DNA of 64,000 bases from Bombyx mori (lineage: Eukaryota > Arthropoda > Insecta > Lepidoptera > Bombycidae). Position numbers and translations under genes: made by a program. The stretch lies in the NCBI RefSeq assembly GCF_030269925.1, contig NC_085127.1, positions 875,501-939,500 on the forward strand, read 5' to 3'. A model generated the notes under the pieces. The model searched no databases. It saw nothing but the letters and a program-made list of their open reading frames with translations, and was not told the origin of the DNA. Positions 24,101 to 35,000 of this stretch are shown here, in pieces; positions within the stretch are counted from its first letter, which is position 1, and the number at the start of each line of letters is the position of its first letter.

Positions 24101-27100
24101 CTAATCAGCAAGAAAACCCTTGTGTGAAAACGTTGTCTTTTTTTTATTGCTTAGATGGGTGGACGAGCTCACAGCCCGCCTGGTGTTAAGGGTTACTGGA
24201 GCCCATAGACATCTATAACGTAAATGCGCCACCCATCTTGAGATATAAGTTCTAGGGTCTCAGTATAGTTACAACGGCTGCCCCACTCTTCAAACCGAAA
24301 CGCATTTACTGCTTCACGGGAGAAATAGGCGGGGCGGTGGTACCTACCCGCGCGGACTCTCAAGAGGTCCTACCACCAGTAAATGTGTATATGTTAGCGG
24401 TAATTATGCCTTGTGGTGCAGGGCATGATTGAGGGTACAAGACCGCGCGGCAGATCACCGTTACGATGGACCGACTAAATAAAAGCAACTCTAAACGGTC
24501 CCGTCAACGAGTGCACAAGAAGGGACGCGGTACGCGAGGAAGGCGTCGTCTGGTGAAGCGCACCACCACTCGAAATGATGACCACGACCACTCGGCCAAG
24601 AGTGCTGAGAAGAAGAAGACTGAGAAGAAGAATGAACAATTACTTTTGTAGCTTGAATTGACTTGCGCATTGTTTCTATTTATTCAGTTGAGTATTTGAA
24701 CTGCACAAGTAACAAAGCATTGAGACGACGCCATCATCATTGCGGCGCAGCTCGGGACGCGTATTTCTACGTCTTTTGTTTTACAAAGAAGTTAATGAGT
24801 ATTGCGAATCGTTCTAGTGCTTGTGGTCGCTGTTACACTTTCGAAAGTTTCGATCAGCAATAGTAACTATATAGTAATAAATAGTACTAATAGTACTATT
24901 GCTGATCGAAGTTCGAAAGGCAATGCGTATGGGACGGGTCCGAGAAGCAAGGCGGATATAAAAGCCCAGCAAAAACCGCGTAGCAATAATTTAACCGATT
25001 TCTTTATATACTAAATCCTAACAACAATATGTCCGATCCATCGAACGAAGCCTCCGGCTGTTCAGTGAGTGATCCCTTTTCCATTAAAAGTGATTCCAAA
25101 TCGCACCGGCGCCTCACGAATATAAAAACACCAGCCATTCATAAAAAAAGATCTATCGAGCAAGAGTCGGTCAACTTCAAATCTTATCAATCGCGAAATA
25201 TATTCAATAGAAGAGTAACATGAGTGAGTCATAACTTCATGACCGACTGTGATTATAAACATAAACAAAAGCTTAGTTTTCAATGTTTACTTGATGAAAT
25301 TCGATACGCATTATTTATCTACACAGGTCAAACGTAGAAATGAGCAGTAAAGTGGTTGGGAAAAGGCTTCAATCAGAACTAAAAATTGATTAAATTTTAA
25401 GTTTAGTATTATAATTCAACTATTCTTTAAATTTGTTCCACATAATGGACAAATGGCATTATCTTTGTTGATTTTTTCACTTCGTCCTTATAAAAAAAAC
25501 CGGCAAATGTCAGTCTGAATGAATCTAATTAATGTCTGAGAAACTGAGGATAATTGACGGTCCAGTTATTAGTCGTAAGATACCAGGGAACCAGAGTGAG
25601 AGATCACTAAGCCTTCTCTGCCACCCTTCAACTCACTGCCACGTGTATCTTCAGTATGAAGGGCATTCTCCTTGAGAGCCACACTGGGATGTTTTTAGTC
25701 ACCATCTAACACCAGTGTGGTTAGTGCGAGTTTTTTAACGTTCTCGATAGCGTAAAAGTTAACTCAGTTGTTTGCAGTCGGAACGGCACCCCTAGCGACA
25801 AACAGGCAAACCTTCCAACGCCATACAAATTTGAGTTAACTTTTACGCTATCGAGAACGTTAAAAAATTCAAACTAAGCACACTGGTAGGACGTGAGCTC
25901 GTTTGCCTAAGCAACGTACCAAATAATCATATAAAATAAAAAATACGTAAAGCCAAATTTTAAACAAAATAAATAACTGGGAACAAATCATCCGGCCCCA
26001 AACTAGAATTCTCTGTGTCATAGGCACATACTGGGAGCATACTTGTAAACTTATACATACATATATAGATAATAAACATCCAGATAAAAAGCAAACAAAT
26101 TTGTTCATCACACGAATGTTTGCCTGATATGGGAATCGAACCAATGACACTCAGCGCAACAGTCTGGGGCGCTAAGTACTGCAACACCAATTCAGTCAAA
26201 AATATTAAGTTTATGGTTGGTCTTTCAATAGAGACTATAATCAAGAGGATAGAGGTAGAGGAACAGGTAGACTAAGAGAATTGGATGGATTGCGTGAAAG
26301 GCGATATGTGTAAGAGGAGAGTGAGTGAAAAATGGCATATGATAAAGGAGTATGGAAGGAGAAAACATGTTGCGCCGACCCTAGGTGACTGGGAGAAGGG
26401 CAGGAGAATGATGAATGATAGTTAGTTTTCAATACCATATTTCTTAATTAAAGACACGTACGCACATTAGGCATTCATTTACAAATGTAGTTACGGTAGC
26501 AGCTGTGAGCACTTTCAACCATTACGTAAATATGTACTACATATTACCAAATGGCCGATTTCAAATTAGCAGTATGGCGTGAACTTAACACTGTTAAACT
26601 TACATGCTGGTTTACCTTATCATACAATTTCCTGAATAGTAACTGCGTAAATTGAGTGTTACGTTTAGATAAATTTTTGATTTTGAGATATACACAAGAA
26701 TGCGTGATGTCATTCAAACGTGAATCAAAAAGAACTATTATGAGTGCTAGTAATGACGTATTACACTCATGTGGATTCCAAATAAAAATGTGTAATCGCG
26801 CCAAATAGGAAGTGTCCATAATAATACACAGTAGACGTGCGCTAATCATGTTCGGAACTGGATTGAACATGACATCGTTCTTTTGAGTGTCGGAACTAGT
26901 TCCAGTAAACATGTTCGCGGAACTGTTTAGTTTCACGAACATGTTAAGTCTAGTAGCTGTTTGTAGTTTGTAGCTGTTTAGTTCCGCGGACATATTAAGT
27001 CTAGTAGTAGCTGTTTGAAGCTGTTTAGTTCCGCGGACATGTTAAGTCTAGTAGCTGTTTGTAGTGTAGCGAATCACGTATTAAGTTATTATTAATTACA

Positions 27101-30100
27101 CAATATTTTTCAAAAAAGGTATTAAAAATACAACTTTTTAAAAGCACTATATAAAAATAGATTGCTGCTTATGGCAATTATTATTGTAATTATTATTTTG
27201 TAAGGTTTTTAGTTTTAGGTTCATTGTTACAGCTGGTTGCATAATTTATTAATGTACTGTAATTACTTTGTCATAATTTCAACTACTCTACTACTTTCAT
27301 TATTTTTCAATGTAGGTATTGTACGATGCACCGAAAACTATAACCTATCAGTTGTTAATTAAAATACCACGTTATTCTGATATACAACGTAAATTGAGCT
27401 CGTTGTAGCCTTACAACCTTTTTCCCATAACCGAGATACCGAATAGCGAAAGTGGTGAATGTTTTAAAATTCTCGAATTTTGAATTATGATTTTCTAAGA
27501 AATGGTCTACAAACACTTAAGATTAAGTGCTCGTAGGAATGATGCATGGTCAAGGTCAAAATCCATAGCAAAACATTTTAATTTATTCAACTATCGACTG
27601 TAACACGTAGGTCGTAGAGCATAACTTCAATATTAATAAAAATGTAATATGAAAGAGCTCCACACGCAGTTTCATGCACTCGCTCCATCTCACTCTCTCG
27701 TATTCGTGCCATATGTCGCCTTATCTCTTTACGTGGACTCGTGTCGGTTCGAGACTCGTTCGGGTGGACTCGCCGCGCCACGCCTCCGCGCCGCGCGGTA
27801 CCTATGCTCTAATCATGTCCGCATGTCCGTCATGTTCAACGCGTTCGTAGTTCCTGCATAACAGTACACTTGGAATGGAAATGGAACTGTCTGAACATGT
27901 TAATTTTGACAACTCGGATTGAATGATATAGTTCCATATGAGGACATAGTTCCAGGAACTATTTAGGTCCGGAACTACGCATGTCTAATACACAGCCATT
28001 TGGGTATGAGTAGAGTGTTAGTTAGCACGCTGGGCGTCCACTCTGCTTTGGTGTGAATTTTTTAACTTGTCGATCGCGTAAAAGTTAACTCAAATTTGTA
28101 TGGAGTTGGAACAGTTCCACTACGTTTGCCGCTAGGGGCGCTCGTCTAACTCCATACAAATTTGAGTTCGCTTTTACGTGATCGAGAAGTTAAAAACTCG
28201 CACTAAACACACAGAATGCTTCCTGACGCTCAGAAACAAACGAGACTAGAAGAGACGTTTGAGCTTTATTACAACAAAGTCTTGACTGATTTTTGGCTCA
28301 CATAAATATACAATATTTTTATTAAAGAATGAACAGGTACTTTTTATTTTATTATCGCACAGAGGTGTGTATGAGATCAGCTACCTACCAAATTTCCTCT
28401 TTTCATACCCCATTTGAAGGGGGATATATTTTATGATAACCTTCAGATACATCCTAGTGCTAGGGCATTTATAATACTTCAACAAACAACCTTACTTCCT
28501 TCCGTTTTATCAATGAGCATAATAAAACAAGCCTGGTCTGATGTTGCCATCACACTTAATAAAAATAATGGATTGGTGGGAATCAAAGTTGAGGTCTAGA
28601 TAGATTGAACCTTGCAATGTTTTATTCTCATATCAACACAATTTTAACAGTTTGAAATCATACTAAGATAAGTCATATCTTATCCTAGATTTGGCATCTC
28701 AAGCACAGTGTTGTATACAATGGTTATCTATTCAGTTGCACTTAAACCTTTAACACTAATCTTTTGTTTTATGATCACCCTTGTTACCTAGAGTTAATTA
28801 GATTTGAAATTAACTATGGTTAACAAATTGTTGTAAAAATTTAAATGCAAATAAATGTACTTACATTTACACAAAAACAGTATGTTTACTGTAATAAAAA
28901 TAACTATTTTTAAGATAACAATTGTTAATTATCTTCATTATGTTAATTAAGTGCAAAGGATTCGTGACTTCTCCCTTCTCCCTAATGGATCCCCCTTCAA
29001 ACCTTGACAAATATTACTTTAAGCTGATGTAAATACAAACAGTAAAGTAAATAAAATACACGTGCTGGCAGCACAAGGCACTCCCTATTCGTCGATTTTC
29101 GTTAATAAATTTTTCAACATAACAATTATATACCAAAAATAAATCAAACCAAATTATGTTCATCTATATAATTTTAAAGGTGTACAATAATAAGAGCATG
29201 TATTCATTGTTTGTCTGTTCTTTCATAGTCACTATTCTTTATCATTTTGAATTATATTTCAGAAGTTATAGTTTTATTTATTTAATACTATTATACATAA
29301 GAGAATTCAATGCATGCTGAAGGGAACTTCATAAAGGCTGCTGATGATGATGATGATGATGAATGCATGCCAGGCGTGTCTGAATAAGTTCAGTATTGTC
29401 TAGTGTAGTCTAACATTATTTGACTAATTTTGGTAAAATATTCATGCATGTCGTTAAAACTTTGATCATCTTATTTACATAAAAATTGCTTTTCAACATT
29501 CAATAAAATCTATTCACTTATCTCTGACATTTTCAGGGCCAAATTTGTTAGATAGTTACATGGTTATCTAAACCCAAGTTAACATAAGAATCCGAACATA
29601 GCCAAGTCTTTATTGCATTGTAATAAGGTTAATTTTTAGGTCTGATTTAAAGACATTCCTCTTCATGGTTGTTTTAAAATAAATAAAAATTATCAAACAA
29701 TAAATATTCTTTACTATTTTTAAGAAAAACATGTATACTCTATTAAATTATAAAATGCAACCATTTCTAAGAAGAGCACACAATGTTTTAAATGGAAATA
29801 TAATTAATTCTAATTGATTATTGAATTTAGAATAATTTTAAGAAATTAAATAATAATTGTATTGAAAATGTTTTTTCTATGGTTGTATTGCTACAAAATG
29901 AGGACTGCTTATTCACAGCCATAATTAAAAGCAATGGGAAATAAGTCATTTATATTTGACATTGTTTTTAGAATTGAAACAAATTAATGTAGATACATGT
30001 AATGAGGGTATATTGTATTTTTTCTAATTATATTTTGAATTGTGTATTTATAATTTCAGTACATACTTACTAACTCTTTTGAAGGAAAATTGATCTTTGA

Positions 30101-30393
30101 AATAATATTAAGATAATTATGAGAAATTTACCTTTTTCACCAGACTTGTTGGAGCTAGAAGCATTGCTAGACAAACTGGAGTCATCTGAATCATATCCAA
30201 ATGCTGTATCCTTCTGTCGGTCGCGGCGCTGCCAGCGACGTGGAGTACTCGGGGTCGAGGGGGAAGCTGTGCCAGTCACGTTCGTAGGAACCACCTCCAG
30301 CCCATACTGCCGAGGCCGTTCCATCGGCATCACGTAAACACCCGGACCGTACCCACCGCCTGCATGGAACATTACAGGCGCACCCTCGTTCAT
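15163..30393 (-). CDS. Gld2: GLD-2 type cytoplasmic poly(A) polymerase (PAPD4/TENT2 homologue), nine coding exons
   Basis: Non-canonical poly(A) polymerase that lengthens tails of cytoplasmic mRNAs, usually recruited by RNA-binding partners. Exons (minus strand): 30393-30132, 24047-23862, 23338-23220, 22323-22146, 22055-21924, 21837-21709, 16312-16168, 15491-15376, 15299-15163. All introns are GT-AG, phases agree, and the sum is 1404 nt (467 residues plus stop; human GLD-2 is of similar size). Residues 1-150 are low-complexity and Ser-rich. The nucleotidyltransferase core shows GSTMSGFGLESSDMDLCL with D213 and D215, and the third carboxylate D272 in LQVDLNCNN. RTLSSYALTLMVIHFLQ follows, then the PAP-associated domain (TLGELFLNMLRYYA, VEEPFDLTNAARSVYD). 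The ATG is 9 nt after an acceptor at 30403-30404, so a 5' UTR exon must lie upstream. Extra N-terminal exons inside the 6-kb first intron cannot be excluded. Vertebrate/fly orthology is inferred. Confidence 0.93.
15500..16167 (-). other. GLD-2 intron 7
   Basis: AT-rich intron between the acceptor at 15492-15493 and donor at 16166-16167. No embedded element was identified. Confidence 0.7.
16684..16970. repeat. Large imperfect hairpin with 62-64 bp arms
   Basis: The arm at 16684-16747 (ATTACGGTTTTACATAACAA...) is repeated in reverse complement at 16909-16970 with almost no mismatch, separated by about 160 bp. It lies in GLD-2 intron 6 at the left edge of the DIRS-like remnant. Confidence 0.85.
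16729..16884 (+). repeat. 156-bp repeat, left copy, identical inverted partner at 21297-21452
   Basis: Reading from GGAAAACATACAGCATTG to TTTGATCTTCATAG, this is base-for-base the reverse complement of 21297-21452. The pair brackets the DIRS-like remnant. Confidence 0.88.
17700..18143 (-). pseudogene. DIRS-like tyrosine recombinase, N-terminal part
   Basis: The 147-residue frame contains ATRRWCIWCYSFKIDPKSAD, then FAYKTILLHHKAALSTFCG, matching the SAM-like core-binding domain of DIRS-type tyrosine recombinases. The catalytic R-H-R-Y half should continue towards 17400 but is out of frame or eroded. In active elements this enzyme integrates the circular cDNA without a TSD. Confidence 0.65.
18144..18754 (-). 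other. Eroded middle part of the DIRS-like element
   Basis: Lies between the recombinase and RT remnants. Holds a C10 homopolymer at about 18188-18198 and no long frame with a recognised domain; the RNase H region is expected here. Confidence 0.4.
18755..18952. repeat. 98-bp tandem duplication inside the DIRS-like remnant
   Basis: Two units starting TTGTAACCCCTAC and containing CATGTCCGAAGCTTCCGTTG follow each other at 18755 and 18853 with few differences. Confidence 0.85.
19090..20355 (-). pseudogene. DIRS-like reverse transcriptase, fragmented and internally repeated
   Basis: The frame ending at 20355 reads RPIFDLRELNKVVKIKH and FLHPGDWMIELNISQEYF, the DIRS RT palm entry. Further along, RVLVYLDDFLLVDQNKSKLK and LDYLGWHVNFHYIG carry the YLDD catalytic motif and the following helix. 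Several additional degenerate versions (for example LTYLRDFLLVLEDKYTF) come from the tandem repeat beneath. Frames are broken many times, so no protein is made. Confidence 0.72.
19230..20060. repeat. Tandem repeat of about 105 bp spanning the RT YxDD region
   Basis: The marker GCGACCGAGCATGCT, or a close variant, recurs near 19299, 19407, 19510, 19617, 19719, 19892 and 20045. The first units alternate between two subtypes (GCAAAAAGGTGTATTTGTCT and GCAAAAACGTTTATTTGTCT), so the higher-order period is about 210 bp; later units are 150-175 bp apart. Confidence 0.8.
20389..20412. repeat. Poly(T) run
   Basis: More than 20 consecutive T residues interrupt the upstream edge of the RT remnant. Confidence 0.9.
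20430..21290. other. Unassigned part of the DIRS-like region / GLD-2 intron 6
   Basis: Expected position of the gag-like ORF of the element on the minus strand. A 101-residue minus frame ending at 20897 is Ser-rich (ESSSIISEREDVQARRDGDA) and could be its relic, but carries no diagnostic motif. Confidence 0.35.
21297..21452 (-). repeat. 156-bp repeat, right copy
   Basis: Exact reverse complement of 16729-16884. Its outer edge continues into the shorter inverted repeat shared with 16971-17013. Confidence 0.88.
21503..21614 (+). repeat. Interspersed repeat 3' end, also at 53757-53875
   Basis: From TATAAGTGTGGAAAATTTCA to TTCACGTATTAATATATAGA it matches 53757-53875 closely, in the same orientation. 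I take it as the 3' end of a non-LTR retrotransposon common in Lepidoptera; the family is not certain. Confidence 0.55.
22447..22660 (+). repeat. Bm1-type SINE, internally deleted
   Basis: Starts TGGTGGTAGGACCTCTTG and ends in an A-rich tail after GTCCACCCATAAACAATT. About 35 bp present in other copies (GGGCAGCCGTTGTAACTATA...) is missing after TCTGAAGGGTA. Inserted in GLD-2 intron 3, antisense to the gene. Confidence 0.9.
23339..23861. other. GLD-2 intron 2
   Basis: About 520 bp, AT-rich in the middle, with no embedded element recognised. Confidence 0.6.
24137..24381 (-). repeat. Bm1-type SINE, 5'-truncated
   Basis: Reverse-complement copy: A-tail at 24137-24146, then CTTAGATGGGTGGACGAGCT through to GAGGTCCTACCACCAGT. 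It lacks the tRNA-like head. Sits in GLD-2 intron 1 in the sense direction of the gene. Confidence 0.92.
24425..24660 (+). repeat. Possible LINE C-terminal scrap with a basic frame
   Basis: GGTACAAGACCGCGCGGCAG...ATGGACCGAC resembles the 'RPRGR...R(M/W)DR' coding end seen again at about 41694-41735. The following 61-residue frame at 24466-24651 is Lys/Arg-rich (GTRGRRRLVKRTTTRN) without any domain and is unlikely to be a gene. Confidence 0.35.
24848..24911. mobile_element. 64-bp hAT-like micro-MITE with 8-bp TSD
   Basis: The ends TTTCGATCAGCAATAGTA and TACTATTGCTGATCGAAG are inverted repeats, with an 8-bp direct repeat TTCGAAAG on both sides (24840-24847 and 24912-24919). An 8-bp TSD suggests the hAT superfamily. 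Shorter insertions with the same end occur at 45533 and 48331. Confidence 0.75.
24957..24964 (+). promoter_or_regulatory. TATA-like element before a short ORF
   Basis: TATAAAAG stands 72 bp before the ATG at 25029. The motif is good, but no transcript evidence exists and the region lies antisense inside GLD-2 intron 1. Confidence 0.25.
25029..25223 (+). CDS. Small hypothetical ORF, doubtful
   Basis: ATG-started, 64 residues (MSDPSNEASGCSVSDPF... ending NIFNRRVT), hydrophilic, Ser- and Lys-rich, no signal peptide, membrane segment or known domain. A TATA-like box precedes it. It could be an eroded exon of a processed copy or chance. I do not recognise it. Confidence 0.2.
   Translation: MSDPSNEASGCSVSDPFSIKSDSKSHRRLTNIKTPAIHKKRSIEQESVNFKSYQSRNIFNRRVT
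25712..25886. mobile_element. Palindromic MITE, copy B
   Basis: Ends CCAGTGTGGTTAGTGCGAG and AAACTAAGCACACTGG. Long inverted arms continue inward (AACGTTCTCGATAGCGTAAA against TTTACGCTATCGAGAACGTT), so the 175-bp element folds into a nearly complete hairpin. Best-preserved copy in the window. Confidence 0.85.
26230..26425 (+). repeat. RTE-like LINE 3' coding fragment
   Basis: Translates with frameshifts to RGRGTGRLRELDGLRER-like sequence and then MAYDKGVWKEKTCCADP-like sequence, the 'GRP.KRW.D...D...W....CCADP' end typical of lepidopteran RTE-class LINE proteins. Too short and broken to be functional. Confidence 0.5.
26832..27987. mobile_element. Non-autonomous hAT element with 8-bp TSD
   Basis: The ends TAGACGTGCG and CGCATGTCTA are inverted, and the 8-bp ATACACAG occurs directly outside both ends (26824-26831 and 27988-27995). 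The 1156-bp interior has subterminal repeats, including related motifs with GTTCCGG and GGAACT near both ends, as is usual for hAT elements, but no transposase frame. It lies in GLD-2 intron 1. Confidence 0.8.
26920..27065. repeat. About 50-bp subterminal tandem repeat in the hAT element
   Basis: Three units containing CTGTTTAGTT, CCGCGGACAT (first unit altered) and TTAAGTCTAGTAG start near 26922, 26973 and 27021. Confidence 0.8.
28038..28213. mobile_element. Palindromic MITE, copy C
   Basis: CCACTCTGCTTTGGTGTGAA at the left and CTCGCACTAAACACACAG at the right bracket long inverted arms (AAAAGTTAACTCAAATTTGT against ACAAATTTGAGTTCGCTTTT). Same family as copies A and B, with more terminal decay. 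It starts 43 bp beyond the TSD of the hAT element. Confidence 0.8.
28214..30131. other. GLD-2 intron 1, AT-rich
   Basis: No gene or transposon end recognised. A (GAT)n run lies at about 29341-29361. Confidence 0.55.
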
Positions 30394-30402
30394 CTTTGAT
30401 AT

Positions 30403-32010
30403 CTGAAAAATAGCCGTGACTTAAGCACTCGACCGGCGTATCATTTCAGCCCATTTAAGGCATACTAACCTGTATGAAGTGCTAATCTAAAGGCACACTT
30501 TTACAGCCTATTGCGTCATAGTAGGCGAAAAAAAATTATTTTAAGAGTCCGTAGCGTCCTATTAAAAATTGGAACGATTTTATTTATCATTAATTCACAG
30601 AAATTCGAGACGTTTGTGTTGGGTCGCTTTTTAAATCAAAGTTTCCGTTCTTTTGACTTTGGATTTCACTAATCGCTTACTTGTTGCCGTTAAGAGAATT
30701 AAAATTTTTTTCGACGCCGGTAGTAATAAATCTACCCACAAATTACGGCAAATCTATAAAAACTTGTGAAAAAAATCCGCCATGACTTTTGTAGCACTAA
30801 CTAGTGACATCTGACGGTCATTTCTCAGCTGTCACACGTGATTTAATTTTAAAGATTTTCAAAAATTTGATGATTCTATTTTGAGCCAGAAATTGAAGGT
30901 CGACTTAGTTTTATTTTAATTATTAATTTGTTTTGTCAAATGTGACTCTCTATTACAAATTTAATAAAACCATTATGATTTTATAATAATTTAAATTATT
31001 AGAGCATAAAGGGAAACAGGATTTTAGGCAGGTCACATGACGTGAGCTCTTTTCTGCTAAGGCAAGAAGTATTCGATCTCATCTCAGAGTAAACACTACC
31101 TAGTAATACTATAGTACTTCCTCCACACTTCCTCTGAGGATTTGATCAGGGAGCTGAAATTGACAGATCAATTCTGTAATATATTTGAAGTAGGTAGGTA
31201 TGTACCAATTGTCATTTCGGAAATTTTGGAATTCTCATTGGAGCATTTTTTGGGGAGGTACTAGTACCTACGAATAGATTTCGAATTTTTTGGCGGGAAT
31301 GCCAGGAGTAAAATTGTGTAATTTGTTTTATTTTGGCTTTTGGTTTTTTAGCTGTTTAGCATCTGTGAAAGTGCACAAAGGTGGGAAAATGAAACAAAGT
31401 CAGTAGAAGTAGCTTGAGACTTTATTTCATCCCATCTAATACCGTTTCATTTAATTTCAATTTAATATATAAAAATGGATCATGTTATCTTCAATATGTG
31501 CTGAAGTATGAAACCTTCTATGCATCAAATTAATCCCAGTCTCTTTATCTCATTTCCATGACATTTTAAATTTTTTTTTAAACACGACTCTGGCTGCTAT
31601 GGCATAACAAGAAGCCAATTGCCACACAAAAAAAATAAGAATAGATTGGATTTCCACTACAGATTAATATATTAATTACGGTACTACATACCCACTGAAG
31701 TAAAAGGTCTATAAAACTTCCACAAAATTAAAAAAAAAATTGTGACAGGCTTGACAAATGACAAAACAAGACTGTCAAAATCCTACAAAGTCACAAATAA
31801 ATTGAGAAATTTAATAAAAACACTACAAAACCATTTTTTATTTAGAAAATATGAAAGAAGTCTTGAAATTGTGATTTATACATCATAAATTTCTGATGTG
31901 ATAAGTGATGACGTCTGACGGTGGCTACTTAACCTTAAAAGTGATAGTTTTGAAAGAAACAAACATTGCACTATCATTGTTTGATTATCGCTCTGACATA
32001 CAGCTTTGAT
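30403..32010. promoter_or_regulatory. Divergent intergenic region between the GLD-2 and UBAP1 genes
   Basis: Separates a minus-strand gene from a plus-strand gene, so it should hold both promoters and the 5' UTR exon of the GLD-2 gene. No TATA box at a convincing place was seen on either side; transcription starts cannot be assigned from sequence alone. Confidence 0.4.
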
Positions 32011-35000
32011 ATGTCACATTTTGGCGATTTCATGGACGGAGTGCCCGTTAAAATATCGGAAAAATACAAAAAACCTCCAAGTATTGAGCTACCGTACACC
32101 TTAATAGAATGCCCAATCAGAGCTCAAAATGTTGTGGACAACGTTAAATATTGTTCTAGTTTCGAGTCGAATGTCCTTATCAAGGTTAAAGAGCTGCGAA
32201 GGATTAAGGAGACGAAGAAAAACGAAAGGAAACATCGATTACAGCTGTTGGAAGAAGCAAAACAGAAGAAGTTGGATGCCATAGCTTTGGCAGAGGAAAA
32301 AGAAAGGTTGAAACAACTGAATGTGTCTGAAGTGTCTTACCCTAGTACAGACGAGATAAATCCACTGACTTCGGATGAGAAAAATGAAATTAACTGTGAT
32401 AGTAACATAGGTGATACAAAAGAAACCGCTGAAGTTAGCATAACAGATATTAATATAATACCTGCAACAACTGCAAATGAGTCGCAGAACATTCTTCAAC
32501 CAACACTTGTTAAGTTTAATTATGAAGGAAGTCTATTAGATGACCCTGATCCATTAGAAACATACAAATTAAATGCTAAAGTGAGCAAAATTCAGTACAA
32601 TCACAATATAGACACCTTGACGTATAGAGATTTTGAAAATGATACATCCAGCCCTTTTGATAATGTTGAGTTGAAAACTATAAATGATATGGAGTTACTA
32701 GCTCAAGTATTACAAAGTCAAAAAGAATCTGTTGTCAGCTGTTCACAACAACCCCATTTAATAGAGCAAGGTTATGGGGTACCTAACTGTGCCTCTCAAG
32801 CTCAAATAGGAATTTCTTACTTACCTAATTCATATGTGGAGCAGCCAACACAAGAGCAAGGCTTGGTGTATACACATCATTATCCAAGTAATTACTATGC
32901 TCCAGAATTGGATAATGCTAATGTTCCACAGAATTACCAGTACAATGCCTCTCCTAACCTTTACACAGTACCCAATTATTATAGTAATCAAGTGATATCA
33001 GCAGATATAAAAGTTTCTAATGATGCACAGTGTTCATCCCAGCCTTACTATTATCAGTATTCACCAGCTCAGTATCAATTAGGCTATAAACCCAATGAAA
33101 TTGAGGAGCACTCACCACAAAATCCTATAAAAACGGAAACTTGTAAAGTAGAGGAACTGCCCAGTTCTCAGATAGTAAAGTCAAGGTCCCGTAGTGTACC
33201 AGATATTGTCAAGGAACTAAACGAAGAGCTTGCCAAATTAAAAATGAATGATAGATCTTACAACGTAAGCCCCGCTCCAGCAAACATTCCACAGCCATCT
33301 TCCAGCAAACAGAAGAAGAGTGAAAGAAGAAGAAAGAAGTCTGAGCATTTACCCAATCCCTATGATAAGTTGCCTCCTAAACTTCAAGGCATGTGTCAGA
33401 GAATACACGGGATGGGGTTCTCTTTGGACAGGGTTGTGAGAGTATGTACATTAGTAGGTGAAAATGATAAAAAGGTGAGAACAATAAATTATAAATAGAT
33501 TTAAAGTATGGATTGACAAAGTATCATTGTGTGAGTAATGTCATTTTTTAAAGCAATATTCTTTTGTTATTATTAGTGTGTGAAATACAGAATTTACGCT
33601 TATTATGAATGTGAGTAACAAAACTTAGATGAAATTGTTATAGAGGCTTTCATTTTTTCTTCATGTTAATTATTTAAGGTATTCAATCGATTTGTTTTCT
33701 GATATTTTTCAACACTGCATCTCTGGATGTGCTAGAGAGACCTGAAGCCGGCTCTAGTAGATCTTTCTTTCTACTTCGTTCTGTTTTAAATTAATTTTTC
33801 ATTCTTTTCTCATGTGAAGTGTGTTTATTACTGATAACAATAGATAGTGACCGATATTATCAATCACAGTTCCGCTTGAATTTAGTTAGATAAATAAATT
33901 TCTTGTAAGCCAACAGCAATAAGCAATTAAAATTCGAGGTTTAAGGTAAAGTTGGCAGAAATTTAATAATTTTTGTGAACTATTGAACTCTATGGGTGGT
34001 TCCTTACAATCATAGACTATGTTATGATCCGAATCTTGGTACTGAATAGTATTTTTTCTGAATACATACATGAGAGGGTAGTTGGACATCTGTCAGATCA
34101 CACGCATTTCGATTATTTTTAGTGTTTTTCCCGTTTTTTCTGTGTTTTTAAGAATTGTGTTGCCCTATTTTTGTTGGTGGTGGATTAGTTTAAGTTTCAT
34201 TTAACTGGTAAGTGTATTTTTTATGTCAATGTCGTCCTCGGTGGGCGAAAATGTCCCGCCGGACAGAGGGAGGTCTTCTTTAGATTCAGAGATGGACGAT
34301 CTTTCTCTAATACTTAATTCTCCTGTAAAAGCTTCACAAAAACGCCCTGCGGAAGACGTATTAAGCGTCCCAGAAAAAAGATCAGCTCCACATTTACCGG
34401 CAGCTGCCTCTAATCAACATACCTACACCCGGCCAGGTTTTGATAACAATTCAGTTCTTAATTACTCTGAAACTGACTCTGGCCCTTTTGTTGTCCATGT
34501 ATCTCGTTCAGATGGTGACTTTGCCCCAGTTTCGAACCACACCCGTACCCTTAAAATTGCTCAAATTATTTACAATGGTAAGATCTCAGGGATAGATGAA
34601 ATTAAAAACATGGGTAGAAATAGGGCTGCTATTATTTTTAAAACATATAACGAAGCGAATTCATTTTTAACAAACCCATTACTTTCATCTAACAAATTGT
34701 CAGCAATTATTCCACGCTTTCAAGTTACCAGGATGGGTGTCGTGAGACAAATTCCTGTAGAGTGGTCTCTTGAGGACCTAGTCTCATGGATTGAGTGTCG
34801 GTCTGTTTCAACCACCGTCATTAAAGCCAGAAGAATGAATAAGAAAAAGAAAATAGATGGAAAAACAGTATGGGAACCGACGGGTACAGTTGTCCTCTCT
34901 TTTCTTGGGCAAGTTCTTCCTAAACATGTATATTGTTGCAGCGTTTCCCTCCCTGTAAACATATATACTCTTCCCACTATTCAGTGTTTAAAGTGTTGTC

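Noticed and set aside
24466..24651. 61-residue very basic ORF
   Set aside because: Begins inside a LINE-like coding scrap, low complexity, no domain and no exon signals.
24802..25014. Frame with a signal-peptide-like start (RIVLVLVVAVTLSKVS)
   Set aside because: It has no ATG, begins at TTG, and runs straight through the TSD and body of the 64-bp micro-MITE, so the hydrophobic start is chance.
31966..32010. N-terminal extension of the UBAP1 frame
   Set aside because: No ATG in the extension, and the UMA-type start MSHFGDFMDGVP begins at 32011, so the upstream codons are 5' UTR.
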